Below are positions 8,583 through 17,732 of a stretch of 64,000 nucleotides of DNA, one piece after another. The DNA is from Bradyrhizobium sp. LTSP885. GTDB lineage: Bacteria > Pseudomonadota > Alphaproteobacteria > Rhizobiales > Xanthobacteraceae. Below the pieces are notes generated by a model. It saw only the letters and a program-made list of their open reading frames with translations, did not search any database and was not told where the DNA came from. Where the stretch lies: contig NZ_JYMT01000015.1 of assembly GCF_000938305.1 (NCBI RefSeq), positions 100,339-164,338 of the forward strand, written 5' to 3'. How positions within the stretch are numbered: position 1 is the first letter of the stretch; the number at the start of each line of letters is the position of its first letter. A program made the translations under genes and the position numbers.

Positions 8583-9389
8583 TTACTTCCCCATCGCCAG
8601 CGCGATCAGGCCGAGGGTGCCGACGATCACGCGCCACCAGGCGAAGAAGGTGAAGCCGCGGCGGGTGACGAAGTTGAGGAATGCGCGCACCACGACCAGC
8701 GCGGTGATGAACGAGACCACGAAGCCGACTGCGATCAGGCTGAGATTGTCGGTCGTGAAGTCGCCGCGGTTTTTGTAGAAATCATAGGCGAACGCGCCGA
8801 TCATGGTCGGGATCGCGAGGAAGAACGAGAACTCCGCCGCGGCGCGCTTTTCCGCGCCCAGCAGCATCGCGGCGACGATGCTGGCGCCGGAGCGCGACAC
8901 GCCGGGGATCATGGCGAGGCACTGCGCAAGGCCGATCCAGAAATACATCAGCAGCGGAAACCGCGTGGCCTCGTCCTCGTGCGGATGCAGATCGAGCTGA
9001 TCGACCCACATCAGCACAGCGCCGCCGACGATCAGGGAGAAGCAGACCACCCACGGATTGAACAGGTATTCCTTGATGTACTTGCCGGCAATCAGGCCGA
9101 TCACCACCGCCGGCAGGAACGCCACCAGCACGCCGATGACGAAGCGCCGGTCGTCGGGGTTGGAGAACATGCCGAGCGCGACCCGCCACAATTTGGCGAA
9201 GTAGAGCACGACGATCGCGAGGATCGCGCCGAGCTGGATCAGGATCGCAAAGCTCTTCCAGAAGTTGCCTTCGCCGAGATCGAAGAAGCGCTCCGCAAGC
9301 AGCAGGTGGCCCGTCGAAGAAACCGGCAGGAACTCGGTGACGCCCTCGACAATGCCGAGAATCACCGCCCGCACCATATCCGTCATCAT
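8583..9389 (-). CDS. uppP: Undecaprenyl-diphosphatase UppP (BacA family)
   Basis: A 268-residue polytopic membrane protein with both BacA/UppP signatures: ILGIVEGVTEFLPVSSTGHL near the N-terminus and IPGVSRSGASI in the middle. It dephosphorylates undecaprenyl pyrophosphate to recycle the carrier lipid for peptidoglycan and surface polysaccharides, and confers intrinsic bacitracin tolerance. The start at 9389 (MMTDMVRAVILG) gives the family's usual length; the open frame extends upstream to 9482 but that part has no family resemblance. It is divergent from the glutathione transferase gene, with about 280 bases between them. Confidence 0.93.
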   Translation of the reverse strand: MMTDMVRAVILGIVEGVTEFLPVSSTGHLLLAERFFDLGEGNFWKSFAILIQLGAILAIVVLYFAKLWRVALGMFSNPDDRRFVIGVLVAFLPAVVIGLIAGKYIKEYLFNPWVVCFSLIVGGAVLMWVDQLDLHPHEDEATRFPLLMYFWIGLAQCLAMIPGVSRSGASIVAAMLLGAEKRAAAEFSFFLAIPTMIGAFAYDFYKNRGDFTTDNLSLIAVGFVVSFITALVVVRAFLNFVTRRGFTFFAWWRVIVGTLGLIALAMGK

Positions 9390-9667
9390 GATCTGGCCTG
9401 CCCCATGTCTGGAGAGAAGTCTGCAAAAACCGCGCCCTTCTCGCCTATTCCCCCATTTGCTGCAATCGCAAAAAAACGCCAAACAGGGTTGCCTGATCGG
9501 TTTGCTGGGCTATAGCGTTTTTGTGACCCGCATCCTGTGCGGGGGTGGCTATCCGTTCGTGTGACGACGCGACATAGAGATGACCGAGTCTTGTGCGGCC
9601 ACGTCACACAGGCTCAGGCCACACAGGTTGATGGTTTCTTAAGCGCCGCGACACTACCAAGGACTCC

Positions 9668-10360
9668 ATGTACACGCTGTATCACCACCCGTTCTGCCCG
9701 CATTCGCGCTTCATTCGCCTGGTGCTCGGCGAGTATGGCCTCGATCTGCGCCTGGTGGAGGAACGGGTCTGGGAGCGGCGCGAGGCGTTCCTTGCGCTCA
9801 ATCCGGCGGCGACCACGCCGGTGCTGATCGCCGAGGGTTTTCCGCCGATCCCCAGCGCGCCGATCATCGCCGAATATGTCGACGAGGCGCATGGGCTGGA
9901 GGCCGGCGAGCGGCGGCTGCTGCCGGCGTCGATCGCCGAGCGCGTCGAGGTGCGCCGGCTGATGGCGTGGTTCAACGAGAAATTCTTCGAGGAGGCCTCC
10001 AACCCGCTGGTGACCGAGCGGATCTACAAGCGCTTCATGAGCGAGGAGAACGGCGGCGGCGCGCCGGCCGCCGACGTGATGCGCGCGGCCAAGGTCAATG
10101 TGCGCTATCATCTGAGCTATATCGGCTGGCTGGCGAAGACGCGGAACTATCTGGCCGGCGACCGGCTGACCTACGCGGACCTCGCCGCCGCGGCGCATCT
10201 TTCGGCGATCGACTATCTGGGCGACGTGCCATGGAGCGAGGACGACGCGGCAAAGGCATGGTACGCGCGGGTGAAATCCCGGCCGTCGTTCCGCCCGCTG
10301 CTCAGCGAATGGCTGGCGGGGGTGCCGGCGTCGCGGACCTATGTGGACCTCGACTTCTGA
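9668..10360 (+). CDS. Glutathione S-transferase family protein
   Basis: A 230-residue protein with an N-terminal thioredoxin-like GST domain (residues 1-78, CPHSRF at residues 10-15, NPAATTPVL cis-Pro loop) and an all-helical C-terminal domain ending near YVDLDF. The motif [15 protein letters not shown] is typical of the GST C-terminal domain. The substrate is unknown. The gene overlaps or abuts queG, so the two are probably cotranscribed. Confidence 0.85.
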   Translation: MYTLYHHPFCPHSRFIRLVLGEYGLDLRLVEERVWERREAFLALNPAATTPVLIAEGFPPIPSAPIIAEYVDEAHGLEAGERRLLPASIAERVEVRRLMAWFNEKFFEEASNPLVTERIYKRFMSEENGGGAPAADVMRAAKVNVRYHLSYIGWLAKTRNYLAGDRLTYADLAAAAHLSAIDYLGDVPWSEDDAAKAWYARVKSRPSFRPLLSEWLAGVPASRTYVDLDF

Positions 10361-11496
10361 GCCAGGCGGTCAGGCTTTCTCCCGATGATCTCAAGGCGGC
10401 GCTGACGCGCGAAGCGCGCGCGCTCGGCTTCGACCAGATTGGTGTCACCGACCCCGGCGCCACCGCGCAGGCCGGAAAGTATTTCCTCGAATTCCTCGAC
10501 TCTGGCGGCCATGGCGACATGGATTGGCTGGCCGCCAATCCGGAGCGCCGCGCCGATCCGCGCGTGCTGTGGCCCGGCGTGCGCTCGATCATCATGCTCG
10601 GCGTCAATTACGGACCCGACGCCAATCCGCTTGAGAGCCTCAAGCGCCGCAGCTCGGGCACGATCTCGGCCTATGCGCAGGGCGACGATTATCACGACGT
10701 GATCAAGAAGCGGCTGAAGACGCTGGCGCGCTGGCTCGCTGCAATCAGCGGCGACGAGGTGAAGGTGTTCGTCGACACCGCGGCCGTGATGGAGAAGCCG
10801 CTGGCGCAGGCCGCGGGGATCGGCTGGCAGGGCAAGCACACCAACCTGGTCTCGCGCGAATTCGGCTCGTGGCTGTTTCTCGGCGCGATCTTCAGCGCAT
10901 CCGACCTGCCGCGTGATAGCAGCGACACCGATCATTGCGGCAGCTGCACCGCCTGCCAGGACATCTGCCCGACCGCGGCGTTTCCCGCGCCGTTCAAGCT
11001 CGATGCGCGACGCTGCATCTCCTATCTCACCATCGAGAACAAGGGACCGATCCCGCGCGAGTTTCGCAAAGCTATCGGCAACCGCATCTATGGCTGCGAC
11101 GATTGCCTTGCCGTGTGCCCGTGGAACAAGTTCGCGCAAGAGGGGCGCGAAGCCAAACTCGCTGCGCGTGATGCGTTGCGTGCGCCCGCGCTTGTCGATC
11201 TCGCGCGGCTCGACGACGCCGCGTTCCGCGCGCTGTTCTCGAAATCGCCGGTCAAGCGCATCGGCCGCGACCGTTTTGTTCGCAATGTGCTGATCGCGAT
11301 CGGCAATTCCGGCGATGCTGATCTCGCCGACGAGGCGCGGCGTCTGCTCGACGATACGAGCCCGCTGGTGCGGGGTGCTGCGGTGTGGGCGTTGTCGCAG
11401 TTGATCGAGCGGGATGCGTTCGCGGCGCTGGCGTTACAGGCTGACGGCGAGCAGGACAGCACTGTGCAGCAGGAATGGCAGGCGGCGGCCTCTTGA
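10309..11496 (+). CDS. queG: Epoxyqueuosine reductase QueG
   Basis: The last step of queuosine synthesis reduces epoxyqueuosine to queuosine in tRNA, using cobalamin and two 4Fe-4S clusters. Both cluster motifs are present: [12 protein letters not shown] near residue 210 and [13 protein letters not shown] near residue 262. A C-terminal HEAT-like segment follows. The start is uncertain. The first recognisable family sequence is [19 protein letters not shown], and no ATG, GTG or TTG lies between the preceding gene's stop and that point. The options are ATG at 10309, overlapping the GST gene by about 50 bases, or CTG at 10357, overlapping its stop. I list the longer form with 395 residues. Confidence 0.85.
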   Translation: MAGGGAGVADLCGPRLLSQAVRLSPDDLKAALTREARALGFDQIGVTDPGATAQAGKYFLEFLDSGGHGDMDWLAANPERRADPRVLWPGVRSIIMLGVNYGPDANPLESLKRRSSGTISAYAQGDDYHDVIKKRLKTLARWLAAISGDEVKVFVDTAAVMEKPLAQAAGIGWQGKHTNLVSREFGSWLFLGAIFSASDLPRDSSDTDHCGSCTACQDICPTAAFPAPFKLDARRCISYLTIENKGPIPREFRKAIGNRIYGCDDCLAVCPWNKFAQEGREAKLAARDALRAPALVDLARLDDAAFRALFSKSPVKRIGRDRFVRNVLIAIGNSGDADLADEARRLLDDTSPLVRGAAVWALSQLIERDAFAALALQADGEQDSTVQQEWQAAAS

Positions 11497-11530
11497 TTTC
11501 ACCAAAACATTTCCGTCATGGTCGCAGGCC

Positions 11531-12328
11531 ATGACAAACCAGCCCTTCTTCACCAGGCGCGGCGACGGCTTCATGCCGACGGCTGTTGCGAACGGACCGT
11601 GGAGTCCGGAATCCCTGCACGGCCGCGTCGTGATCGGCCTGCTTGCTTTCGTCATCGAGGAGCGCCACGGCGCCGACGATTTCGTCCCGGCACGGCTCAC
11701 GGTCGACATGTTTCGCCTGCCCAACATCACGACGCCGATCGAGGTGACGACAAAGCTCGTGCGCGACGGCATGCGCATCAAGGCGATCGAGGCGGAGTTC
11801 GTCTCCGGCGGCACCAGCATGGCGCGCGCCTCCTGCCAGTTATTGCGCAAGACGGAAAATGCCCCGGGCAATGTGTGGTCGCCGCCGAACTGGGAGGTGC
11901 CGGCGCCATCAGACATTCCGAAGCCGACCGATCCGAGGCTCGGCATGAACGGCAAATGGGAAACGCGGCCGATTGTCGGCCATATGGGCTCGCTCGGTCC
12001 GCGCCGGCTCTGGATGAGCGAGCTGCGCGAGCTGGTCGAGGGCACGCCGATGACGCCGTTCGTCCATGTCGCCACGGGTGCGGATTTCGCCAGCCCGTTC
12101 GCCAATGCCGGCGACCAGGGGCTCGGCTACATCAACAGCGATGTGACGATCTATCTGCATCGGCTGCCGGTGACCAACTGGATCGGCTTCGAGGTGGTGA
12201 ACCATCACGCCACCGACGGCGTCGCGATCGGCGAGTGCTGGCTCTACGATGAGAAGGGCCCGATCGGCACGTCGACGGTCGCAGCGCTGGCGCAGCGCAA
12301 GCCGATGACAAACCCGCCGCCGCCGTAA
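11531..12328 (+). CDS. Acyl-CoA thioesterase-like (hotdog fold) protein
   Basis: A 265-residue protein that looks like a tandem hotdog-fold thioesterase of the TesB/4HBT_3-like type: an N-terminal half with TVDMFRLPNITTPIEVTTKLV and a C-terminal half with TIYLHRLPVTNWIGFE and NHHATDGVAIGECWLYDE. Such proteins hydrolyse acyl-CoA or bind acyl-CoA in catabolic pathways. No specific substrate can be inferred. The ATG at 11531 follows queG by 34 bases, so cotranscription is possible. Confidence 0.7.
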   Translation: MTNQPFFTRRGDGFMPTAVANGPWSPESLHGRVVIGLLAFVIEERHGADDFVPARLTVDMFRLPNITTPIEVTTKLVRDGMRIKAIEAEFVSGGTSMARASCQLLRKTENAPGNVWSPPNWEVPAPSDIPKPTDPRLGMNGKWETRPIVGHMGSLGPRRLWMSELRELVEGTPMTPFVHVATGADFASPFANAGDQGLGYINSDVTIYLHRLPVTNWIGFEVVNHHATDGVAIGECWLYDEKGPIGTSTVAALAQRKPMTNPPPP

Positions 12329-12334
12329 CCATTC

Positions 12335-12425
12335 GTCATTCCGGGGCGCGCGAAGCGCGAACCCGGAATCTCGCGCCGCAACCTCTGGATTCCGGGTTCA
12401 TCGCTGCGCGATGCCCCGGAATGAC
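12335..12425. repeat. Intergenic palindrome (CATTCCGGGG family)
   Basis: Perfect 13-base arms GTCATTCCGGGGC (12335-12347) and GCCCCGGAATGAC (12413-12425) enclose further complementary segments around ACCCGGAATC and GATTCCGGGT. It fills the space between two convergent genes and may act as a bidirectional stop. Confidence 0.8.
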
Positions 12426-12427
12426 AG

Positions 12428-12895
12428 CTAGGCCAGATGCCGCGCCATCTCCGGCCGCGCCTTCAGCGCGGCGCCCTGCCGGGCCATGATCTTGGCGATG
12501 CGCTCAGCTGCGAAGTTGAGGTCGACGAAGGCCGGCGCGGTGTTGGCGACCTCGTGGTACTCCGTGATCTTGCCATCGCGCAGCCGCATGATCGCGACGC
12601 CCTCGAACATCGCCCGCGCGCCCTTGGCTTCCGGCAGGATCGAGCGATAGCTGAACGTGTAGCGCGCATAGAGCGTCTCGCCGTCGCTGACGGGCGCGTG
12701 CATATCCCAGCGGAAATCGGTCGCGGTGCGGTAGAACCAGTCGTCGATCATCTCGGCGATTTTGGCGTGGCCCGCGAACGCGCCATAGAACACGTCGTGG
12801 TAGACGCCATCCTCGGTGAACAGGCTTGCGAAGGCGTTGCCGTTGCGCTGCTCGACCGCGTCGCAGAACGCACGCAGCATTTGTGTCGTATCCAT
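12428..12895 (-). CDS. NTF2-like (SnoaL-type) small alpha+beta protein
   Basis: A 155-residue protein of the nuclear transport factor 2/SnoaL superfamily. The N-terminal helix MLRAFCDAVEQRNGNAFASL followed by FTEDGVYHDVFYG and a C-terminal series of beta strands (TLYARYTFSYRS, GVAIMRLRDGKITEYHEV) are typical. Members include isomerases, dehydratases and ligand-binding proteins, so the activity cannot be deduced. It lies 25 bases downstream of the alpha/beta hydrolase gene on the same strand and is likely in one operon with it. Confidence 0.75.
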   Translation of the reverse strand: MDTTQMLRAFCDAVEQRNGNAFASLFTEDGVYHDVFYGAFAGHAKIAEMIDDWFYRTATDFRWDMHAPVSDGETLYARYTFSYRSILPEAKGARAMFEGVAIMRLRDGKITEYHEVANTAPAFVDLNFAAERIAKIMARQGAALKARPEMARHLA

Positions 12896-12920
12896 TGGCG
12901 TTGCTCCCTTTGCGGGAAGC

Positions 12921-13721
12921 CTAACCGATCTCCGCCACCGCGGCGATGATGCGCGCGATGTCCTGCGGGCGCGACAGGCGGTGATCGCCGTCCTGGATCA
13001 TGGTCAGCACCACGTCATCGGCCGGCAGCCGATGCACCAGCGCGAAGGCGTGCTTCCACGGCACGTCTGGATCCTGCGCGCCCTGCAGGATGCGCACCGG
13101 GCAGCCGACATCGATCTGGCTACCGAGCAGCAAATGGTTGCGGCCCTCCTCGATCAGGTTGCGGGTGATCGGATAGGGCGTGCCGTCGCCATATTCCGAC
13201 GGGCGGAGCCAGACGCCGTTGGTCTCGATCTCGGCGCGGATCTCGGGCGAAAATCCCTTCCACATCAGTTCCTCGGTGAAATCGGGCGCCGGCGCGATCA
13301 GCACCAGGCCTGCGAGCGAGGCGCGCCCGCCAGCATCGTCCCGTTTGGCGATCTCGCGCGCCAGCAGCAGCGCCATCCAGCCGCCCATCGAGGAACCGAC
13401 CACGACCTGCGGCCCGCGGCAGAACTGCGTAAATACCGCCACGCTCTCCTCGAGCCAGCGGCCGATCGTGCCGTCGGCGAATTGCCCGCCGGATTCGCCA
13501 TGGCCGGAATAGTCGAACCTGATGCAGGCGCGGCCGTGCTCGGCGGCCCAGCCGTCCAGCGCGATCGCCTTGGTGCCCGTCATGTCGGAATTGAACCCAC
13601 CGAGCCAGAAGAGGCCGGGATCATTGCCGTTTCGGGCACGCACCGCGATTCGGCGCGCCCCACCGCCCTCGCCGACCTCGATAAAGGCGGGTTCCTCAGT
13701 GGATGCGGCAGCTTGGCTCAT
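12921..13721 (-). CDS. Alpha/beta hydrolase
   Basis: A 266-residue serine hydrolase. The nucleophile elbow is VVGSSMGGWMALLLA, the acid is likely in GAQDPDVPW and the histidine in DGDHRLSRPQ. The oxyanion region is FWLGGFNSDMTGTKA, and FDYSGHGES precedes the nucleophile. The pattern resembles the ABHD10-like acyl-protein thioesterase group, which I suggest only as a possibility. It is divergent from infC with a 230-base shared upstream region. Confidence 0.8.
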   Translation of the reverse strand: MSQAAASTEEPAFIEVGEGGGARRIAVRARNGNDPGLFWLGGFNSDMTGTKAIALDGWAAEHGRACIRFDYSGHGESGGQFADGTIGRWLEESVAVFTQFCRGPQVVVGSSMGGWMALLLAREIAKRDDAGGRASLAGLVLIAPAPDFTEELMWKGFSPEIRAEIETNGVWLRPSEYGDGTPYPITRNLIEEGRNHLLLGSQIDVGCPVRILQGAQDPDVPWKHAFALVHRLPADDVVLTMIQDGDHRLSRPQDIARIIAAVAEIG

Positions 13722-13886
13722 GGTTCGGTCACTCGCGCGTCAGATACTCGCTTTTCAATGAGCTGATGGCATCGGTCAACGGCCGTGGCCTTTGCGCCTT
13801 GCGCAGCGCGCAGCAGCGCTATATCTGCCGGGCGTGACCAAAATGCCTCGCATTTGACGGTTTTGCGGCGTAACTAGCGAGTTCGC

Positions 13887-13915
13887 TTGCCCCTTGCAGC
13901 GTCTTGCTTCAAAAT
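13887..13915 (+). promoter_or_regulatory. Possible infC promoter
   Basis: TTGCCC (13887-13892) is separated by 17 bases from CAAAAT (13910-13915), ending about 36 bases before the infC start codon. The hexamers are only partial matches to consensus. Confidence 0.35.
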
Positions 13916-13951
13916 ATCCGCCTTCCCTTTCACAACCTTGGAGAGCTACCC

Positions 13952-14491
<540 letters not shown>

Positions 14492-14517
14492 TTCGAATTT
14501 GTTCGATTGCCGATAGA

Positions 14518-14556
14518 AAGCGGCCCGTCAGATCATCTGGCGGGCCGTTTCTTTTT
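14518..14556 (+). terminator. Intrinsic terminator after infC
   Basis: A 13-base-pair stem (CGGCCCGTCAGAT with ATCTGGCGGGCCG, one G-U pair) is followed by TTTCTTTTT. It lies about 27 bases after the infC stop and separates infC from rpmI-rplT. Confidence 0.85.
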
Positions 14557-14557
14557 C

Positions 14558-14645
14558 GTAGCCCGGATGGAGCGAAGCGAAATCCGGGGCAGGTCGATCC
14601 GCGTATGCACCTGCCCCGGATTGCGCTGCGCTTCATCCGGGTTAC
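14558..14645. repeat. Intergenic palindrome (GTAGCCCGGATG family)
   Basis: Outer arms GTAGCCCGGATG and CATCCGGGTTAC surround perfect 13-base inner arms ATCCGGGGCAGGT (14582-14594) and ACCTGCCCCGGAT (14609-14621), with GAGCGAAGCG-like linkers. It lies between the infC terminator and a convergent gene. Confidence 0.8.
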
Positions 14646-14648
14646 CCG

Positions 14649-15089
14649 CTACGTCCGTGTCGCCTGCCAGGTGCCGCTGCAGCGGTCGCCGGAGATTTCG
14701 CCGCGCCAGGTCCCGGCACCGTTGCCGGCAGCCAGCCGACCGCCGCCCGTGGCGTGGGAGCGGCCGACCGAGACGTTGACCGCGACGCTGCCGGTGCGGT
14801 TGACCGCGCCCGAGACCCGTCCGCCACCGGCCGACGACACCCGGCTGCCGGTCACCGTGAACGGGACGCTGTAACCGGAGCTGCAGGTGCCTTGTGTCGT
14901 GGCAAAGACCACGTTCCAGACACCGTCATAGGCGCCACCACGCGCGGGCCTCGCCTTGGCCTCGGTGGGGCCTGACATCATCCCGACCGCAAGGCAGGCC
15001 AGCAAAGGGAGCGCCCGCAGGGCGCGAGAGGGCCGCAAAACAGCAAAAGGGGAACTTGCAAAGGAACTTGATGGGGAGGAATGGGTCAT
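14649..15089 (-). CDS. Small secreted Gly/Ser-rich protein of unknown function
   Basis: A 146-residue protein that I do not recognise as a named family. A long n-region is followed by a hydrophobic stretch (LRALPLLACLAVGMMSG) that looks like a signal peptide, with cleavage near TEAKA. The mature part contains GVWNVVFATTQGTCSSGYSV, a Gly/Val-rich core and GTWRGEISGDRCSGTWQATR, with two cysteines that could form a disulfide. This pattern of short repeated beta strands occurs in small exported proteins of rhizobia. The gene is inserted antisense between infC and rpmI. Confidence 0.6.
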   Translation of the reverse strand: MTHSSPSSSFASSPFAVLRPSRALRALPLLACLAVGMMSGPTEAKARPARGGAYDGVWNVVFATTQGTCSSGYSVPFTVTGSRVSSAGGGRVSGAVNRTGSVAVNVSVGRSHATGGGRLAAGNGAGTWRGEISGDRCSGTWQATRT

Positions 15090-15340
15090 GATTATCGCAC
15101 CTTGGGTGACTGCAATGCCCCTCAGTCACATCAGCCGGCTGCCCGGTTCATCGTTGCAAAACTGCTTTTCCTCTGTCATAAGCCCGGCTTCGTCGACCGG
15201 CTGATCAAGGGCTGCCGTGGCGACGTCTGTGCGGGTTCTTTCAATTCGGGAAAAACCTTAGCACTTCCAACGCTCTAACGAGCATTTTAGCCGACCGAAC
15301 GCCTTTTGGGCGATATTCGTGTTGGCCATAGGAGAGCCAA

Positions 15341-15541
15341 ATGCCCAAGCTGAAGACCAAGTCGGGCGCTAAAAAGCGCTTCAAAGTGACTGCCACCGGC
15401 AAAGTAATGCACGCCCAGAGCGGCAAGCGCCACGGCATGATCAAGCGGACAAAGAAGCAGATCCGTCAGCTCCGCGGCACCCGCGTGCTGTTCAAGACCG
15501 ACGGCGACAACGTCAAGAAGTACTTCTTGCCGAACGCCTGA
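15341..15541 (+). CDS. rpmI: 50S ribosomal protein L35
   Basis: A 66-residue basic protein starting [20 protein letters not shown] and containing [20 protein letters not shown], the typical L35 sequence. GGAGAG lies seven bases upstream of ATG. It forms an operon with rplT 77 bases downstream. In most bacteria infC is directly upstream, but here a terminator, a palindrome and an antisense gene intervene, so rpmI must have its own promoter in the roughly 250 bases before it. Confidence 0.97.
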   Translation: MPKLKTKSGAKKRFKVTATGKVMHAQSGKRHGMIKRTKKQIRQLRGTRVLFKTDGDNVKKYFLPNA

Positions 15542-15618
15542 TCGCGTCCATCCGCTTGAACCCGGCCGCGTCCGCGCAGGCCAACCAGTCACCTCTTTAG
15601 AATCCAAGGATTTCCGTC

Positions 15619-15978
15619 ATGTCACGCGTCAAACGCGGTGTGACCTCTCACGCCAAGCACAAGAAAGTCTACAAGGCCGCCAAGGGCTTTCGCGGCCGCC
15701 GCAAGAACACCATCCGCGCCGCCAAGCAGGCCGTCGAAAAGGCCGGCCAGTACGCCTTCCGCGATCGCAAGCGCAAGAAGCGCACCTTCCGCGCGCTCTG
15801 GATCCAGCGCATCAATGCCGCGGTTCGTCCGTTCGGCATGACCTACAGCGTCTTTATCAACGGCCTCTCGAAGTCGGGCGTCATGGTCGACCGCAAGGTG
15901 CTGTCGGATCTCGCGATCACCGAACCGGCGGCGTTCCAGGCGATCGCCGAGAAGGCCAAGGCCGCGCTGGCCGCCTGA
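15619..15978 (+). CDS. rplT: 50S ribosomal protein L20
   Basis: A 119-residue L20 protein with [40 protein letters not shown] and [20 protein letters not shown], the family's RNA-binding N-terminal tail and globular domain. L20 is an early 50S assembly protein and in some bacteria represses the rpmI-rplT mRNA. The gene converges on a small secreted-protein gene; a GCGGGCC-TTCG-GGCCCGC hairpin at 15985-16002 lies at the junction. Confidence 0.97.
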   Translation: MSRVKRGVTSHAKHKKVYKAAKGFRGRRKNTIRAAKQAVEKAGQYAFRDRKRKKRTFRALWIQRINAAVRPFGMTYSVFINGLSKSGVMVDRKVLSDLAITEPAAFQAIAEKAKAALAA

Positions 15979-15981
15979 TAT

Positions 15982-16392
15982 CTAGCGGGCCTTCGGGCCC
16001 GCCTTCAGCGCCTTCTGAGAATAACGCTGCGACACCTCTGCCCGGCAAAACGCCGTGAACGAGCGGTACATGGTGCCGCTGTCGTTCGCGTATTTGGCGT
16101 CACAACGGCTGAGTTGGCTCGCATAAGCCTTTTTCTGCGATGCTCCGAGGCGAGGCAGAAAATCCGCCTCGCATTTTTGCTCGACGATGGCGCCGAACTG
16201 CACGTCAGGGCTGGCGCCATATTCACATGCTCGAAAAATCTTCATCGCGCGGTCGCAGTTTGGCGCTGCCTGCAGCGCCGCGATGATGACGTCCCCCTCG
16301 GTCGATTGGGCGGGACACTCCTCGGTGGCGGCCCGTGCCTCACTGAGGGCACACAGCACCGCCAAAGCGGCCAGGCAAGATCGCAACACCAT
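15982..16392 (-). CDS. Small secreted cysteine-containing protein of unknown function
   Basis: A 136-residue protein not recognised as a named family. It has a clear signal peptide (MVLRSCLAALAVLCALSEARA, cleavage near ARA-A). The mature part contains paired cysteines (TEECPAQ, APNCDRA, FRACEYG, EQKCEAD, SRCDAKY, AFCRAEV), suggesting a disulfide-bonded periplasmic protein. It converges on rplT and ends only four bases beyond its stop. Confidence 0.65.
   Translation of the reverse strand: MVLRSCLAALAVLCALSEARAATEECPAQSTEGDVIIAALQAAPNCDRAMKIFRACEYGASPDVQFGAIVEQKCEADFLPRLGASQKKAYASQLSRCDAKYANDSGTMYRSFTAFCRAEVSQRYSQKALKAGPKAR
15985..16002. terminator. Hairpin at convergent junction after rplT
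   Basis: A perfect seven-base-pair stem with a TTCG loop lies seven bases after the rplT stop, within the final codons of the convergent gene. There is no long T-run on either side, so it may be a weak terminator or an mRNA-end protecting hairpin. Confidence 0.5.
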
Positions 16393-16540
16393 CGCGTGGG
16401 CCTCCCAAAGCTCCCCTTGATCCCACGTCGCGACCAGGGGTTCAACAGCCGATCATCCGCCCGAAATGACCGGCTTTTTGCTTGACGTTACGGCCTTTGG
16501 GCGGCGACAACCCAGCGGCTTTTGCAAACAGAGAACGCCA

Positions 16541-17623
16541 GTGTCCGACCTCGCAACGCTCGAAACATCCATCCTCGACCAGATCGCCGCCGCCGGCGAC
16601 GAAGCCGCCCTTGAGGCGGTCCGCGTCGCCGCCCTCGGCAAGAAGGGCTCGATCTCCGCTCTGCTCGCGACCCTTGGAAAAATGTCGCCGGACGAGCGCA
16701 AGACGGAAGGCGCGAAAATCAATCTCGCCAAGGATGCGGTAACGCAGGCGCTGACCGCGCGGCGCGACGTGCTGAAGTCCGCCGCACTCGATGCGCGCCT
16801 CACGTCGGAGACCATCGACGTCACGCTGCCGCTGCGCGAGACGCCGGCGGAGGCCGGCCGTATCCACCCGCTGACCCAGGTCTGGGACGAAGTCACCACG
16901 ATCTTCGCCGACATGGGATTTTCGGTCGCCGAAGGTCCTGACATCGAGACCGACGACTACAACTTCACCAAGCTGAATTTCCCGGAAGGCCATCCGGCGC
17001 GGGAGATGCACGACACCTTCTTCTTCAACCCGAAGGAAGACGGTTCGCGCATGCTGCTGCGGACCCACACCTCGCCGGTGCAGGTGCGCACCATGCTGAC
17101 CCAGAAGCCGCCGATCCGCATCATCTGCCCCGGCCGCACCTATCGCATCGACTCCGACGCAACCCATACGCCCCAGTTCCATCAGGTCGAAGGCCTCGTG
17201 ATCGACAAGGGCTCGCATCTCGGTCACCTCAAATGGATCCTGCACGAGTTCTGCAAGGCGTTCTTCGAAGTCGACCACATCAACATGCGGTTCCGGCCGT
17301 CGTTCTTCCCGTTCACCGAGCCGTCGCTCGAAGTCGACATCCAGTGCCGCCGCGACAAGGGCGAGATCCGCTTCGGCGAAGGCGAGGACTGGATGGAGAT
17401 CCTCGGCTGCGGCATGGTGCACCCGAACGTGCTGCGCGCCTGCGGCATCGATCCTGATGTCTACCAGGGTTTCGCCTGGGGCATGGGCATCGACCGCATC
17501 GCGATGTTGAAATACGGCATCGCCGATTTGCGCCAGATGTTCGAGAACGACGTCCGCTGGCTCAACCATTACGGCTTCAAGCCCCAGGACATCCCGACAC
17601 TGGCGGGGGGATTGAGCTCGTGA
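16541..17623 (+). CDS. pheS: Phenylalanine--tRNA ligase alpha subunit
   Basis: A 360-residue class II aminoacyl-tRNA synthetase subunit. The N-terminal coiled coil (about residues 1-90) is followed by the catalytic core with [39 protein letters not shown] (motif 2 region), [16 protein letters not shown] and [14 protein letters not shown] (motif 3). It forms an alpha2beta2 enzyme with PheT. GTG at 16541 gives the normal family length and has a GAGAA upstream; the frame continues upstream without family resemblance. pheT follows after about 110 bases that include part of an intergenic repeat. Confidence 0.95.
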   Translation: MSDLATLETSILDQIAAAGDEAALEAVRVAALGKKGSISALLATLGKMSPDERKTEGAKINLAKDAVTQALTARRDVLKSAALDARLTSETIDVTLPLRETPAEAGRIHPLTQVWDEVTTIFADMGFSVAEGPDIETDDYNFTKLNFPEGHPAREMHDTFFFNPKEDGSRMLLRTHTSPVQVRTMLTQKPPIRIICPGRTYRIDSDATHTPQFHQVEGLVIDKGSHLGHLKWILHEFCKAFFEVDHINMRFRPSFFPFTEPSLEVDIQCRRDKGEIRFGEGEDWMEILGCGMVHPNVLRACGIDPDVYQGFAWGMGIDRIAMLKYGIADLRQMFENDVRWLNHYGFKPQDIPTLAGGLSS

Positions 17624-17653
17624 GTCTCACCCTCGCTGCCATCGCGGAGAGAG

Positions 17654-17715
17654 CCCCCACCCTAACCCTCTCAGCGCGAGCGAAGCTCGTCGCGACCCGC
17701 AAGCGGGAGAGGGGA
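17654..17715. repeat. Intergenic repeat between pheS and pheT (CCCTCTCC family)
   Basis: The stretch CCCCACCCTAACCCTCTC through GCGGGAGAGGGGAC contains a small hairpin CGCGAGCGAAGCTCGTCGCG. A related but larger element lies after pheT at 20344-20500. The two are probably copies of one dispersed family. Confidence 0.6.
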
Positions 17716-17732
17716 CAAGAGAAGCCAACGTC

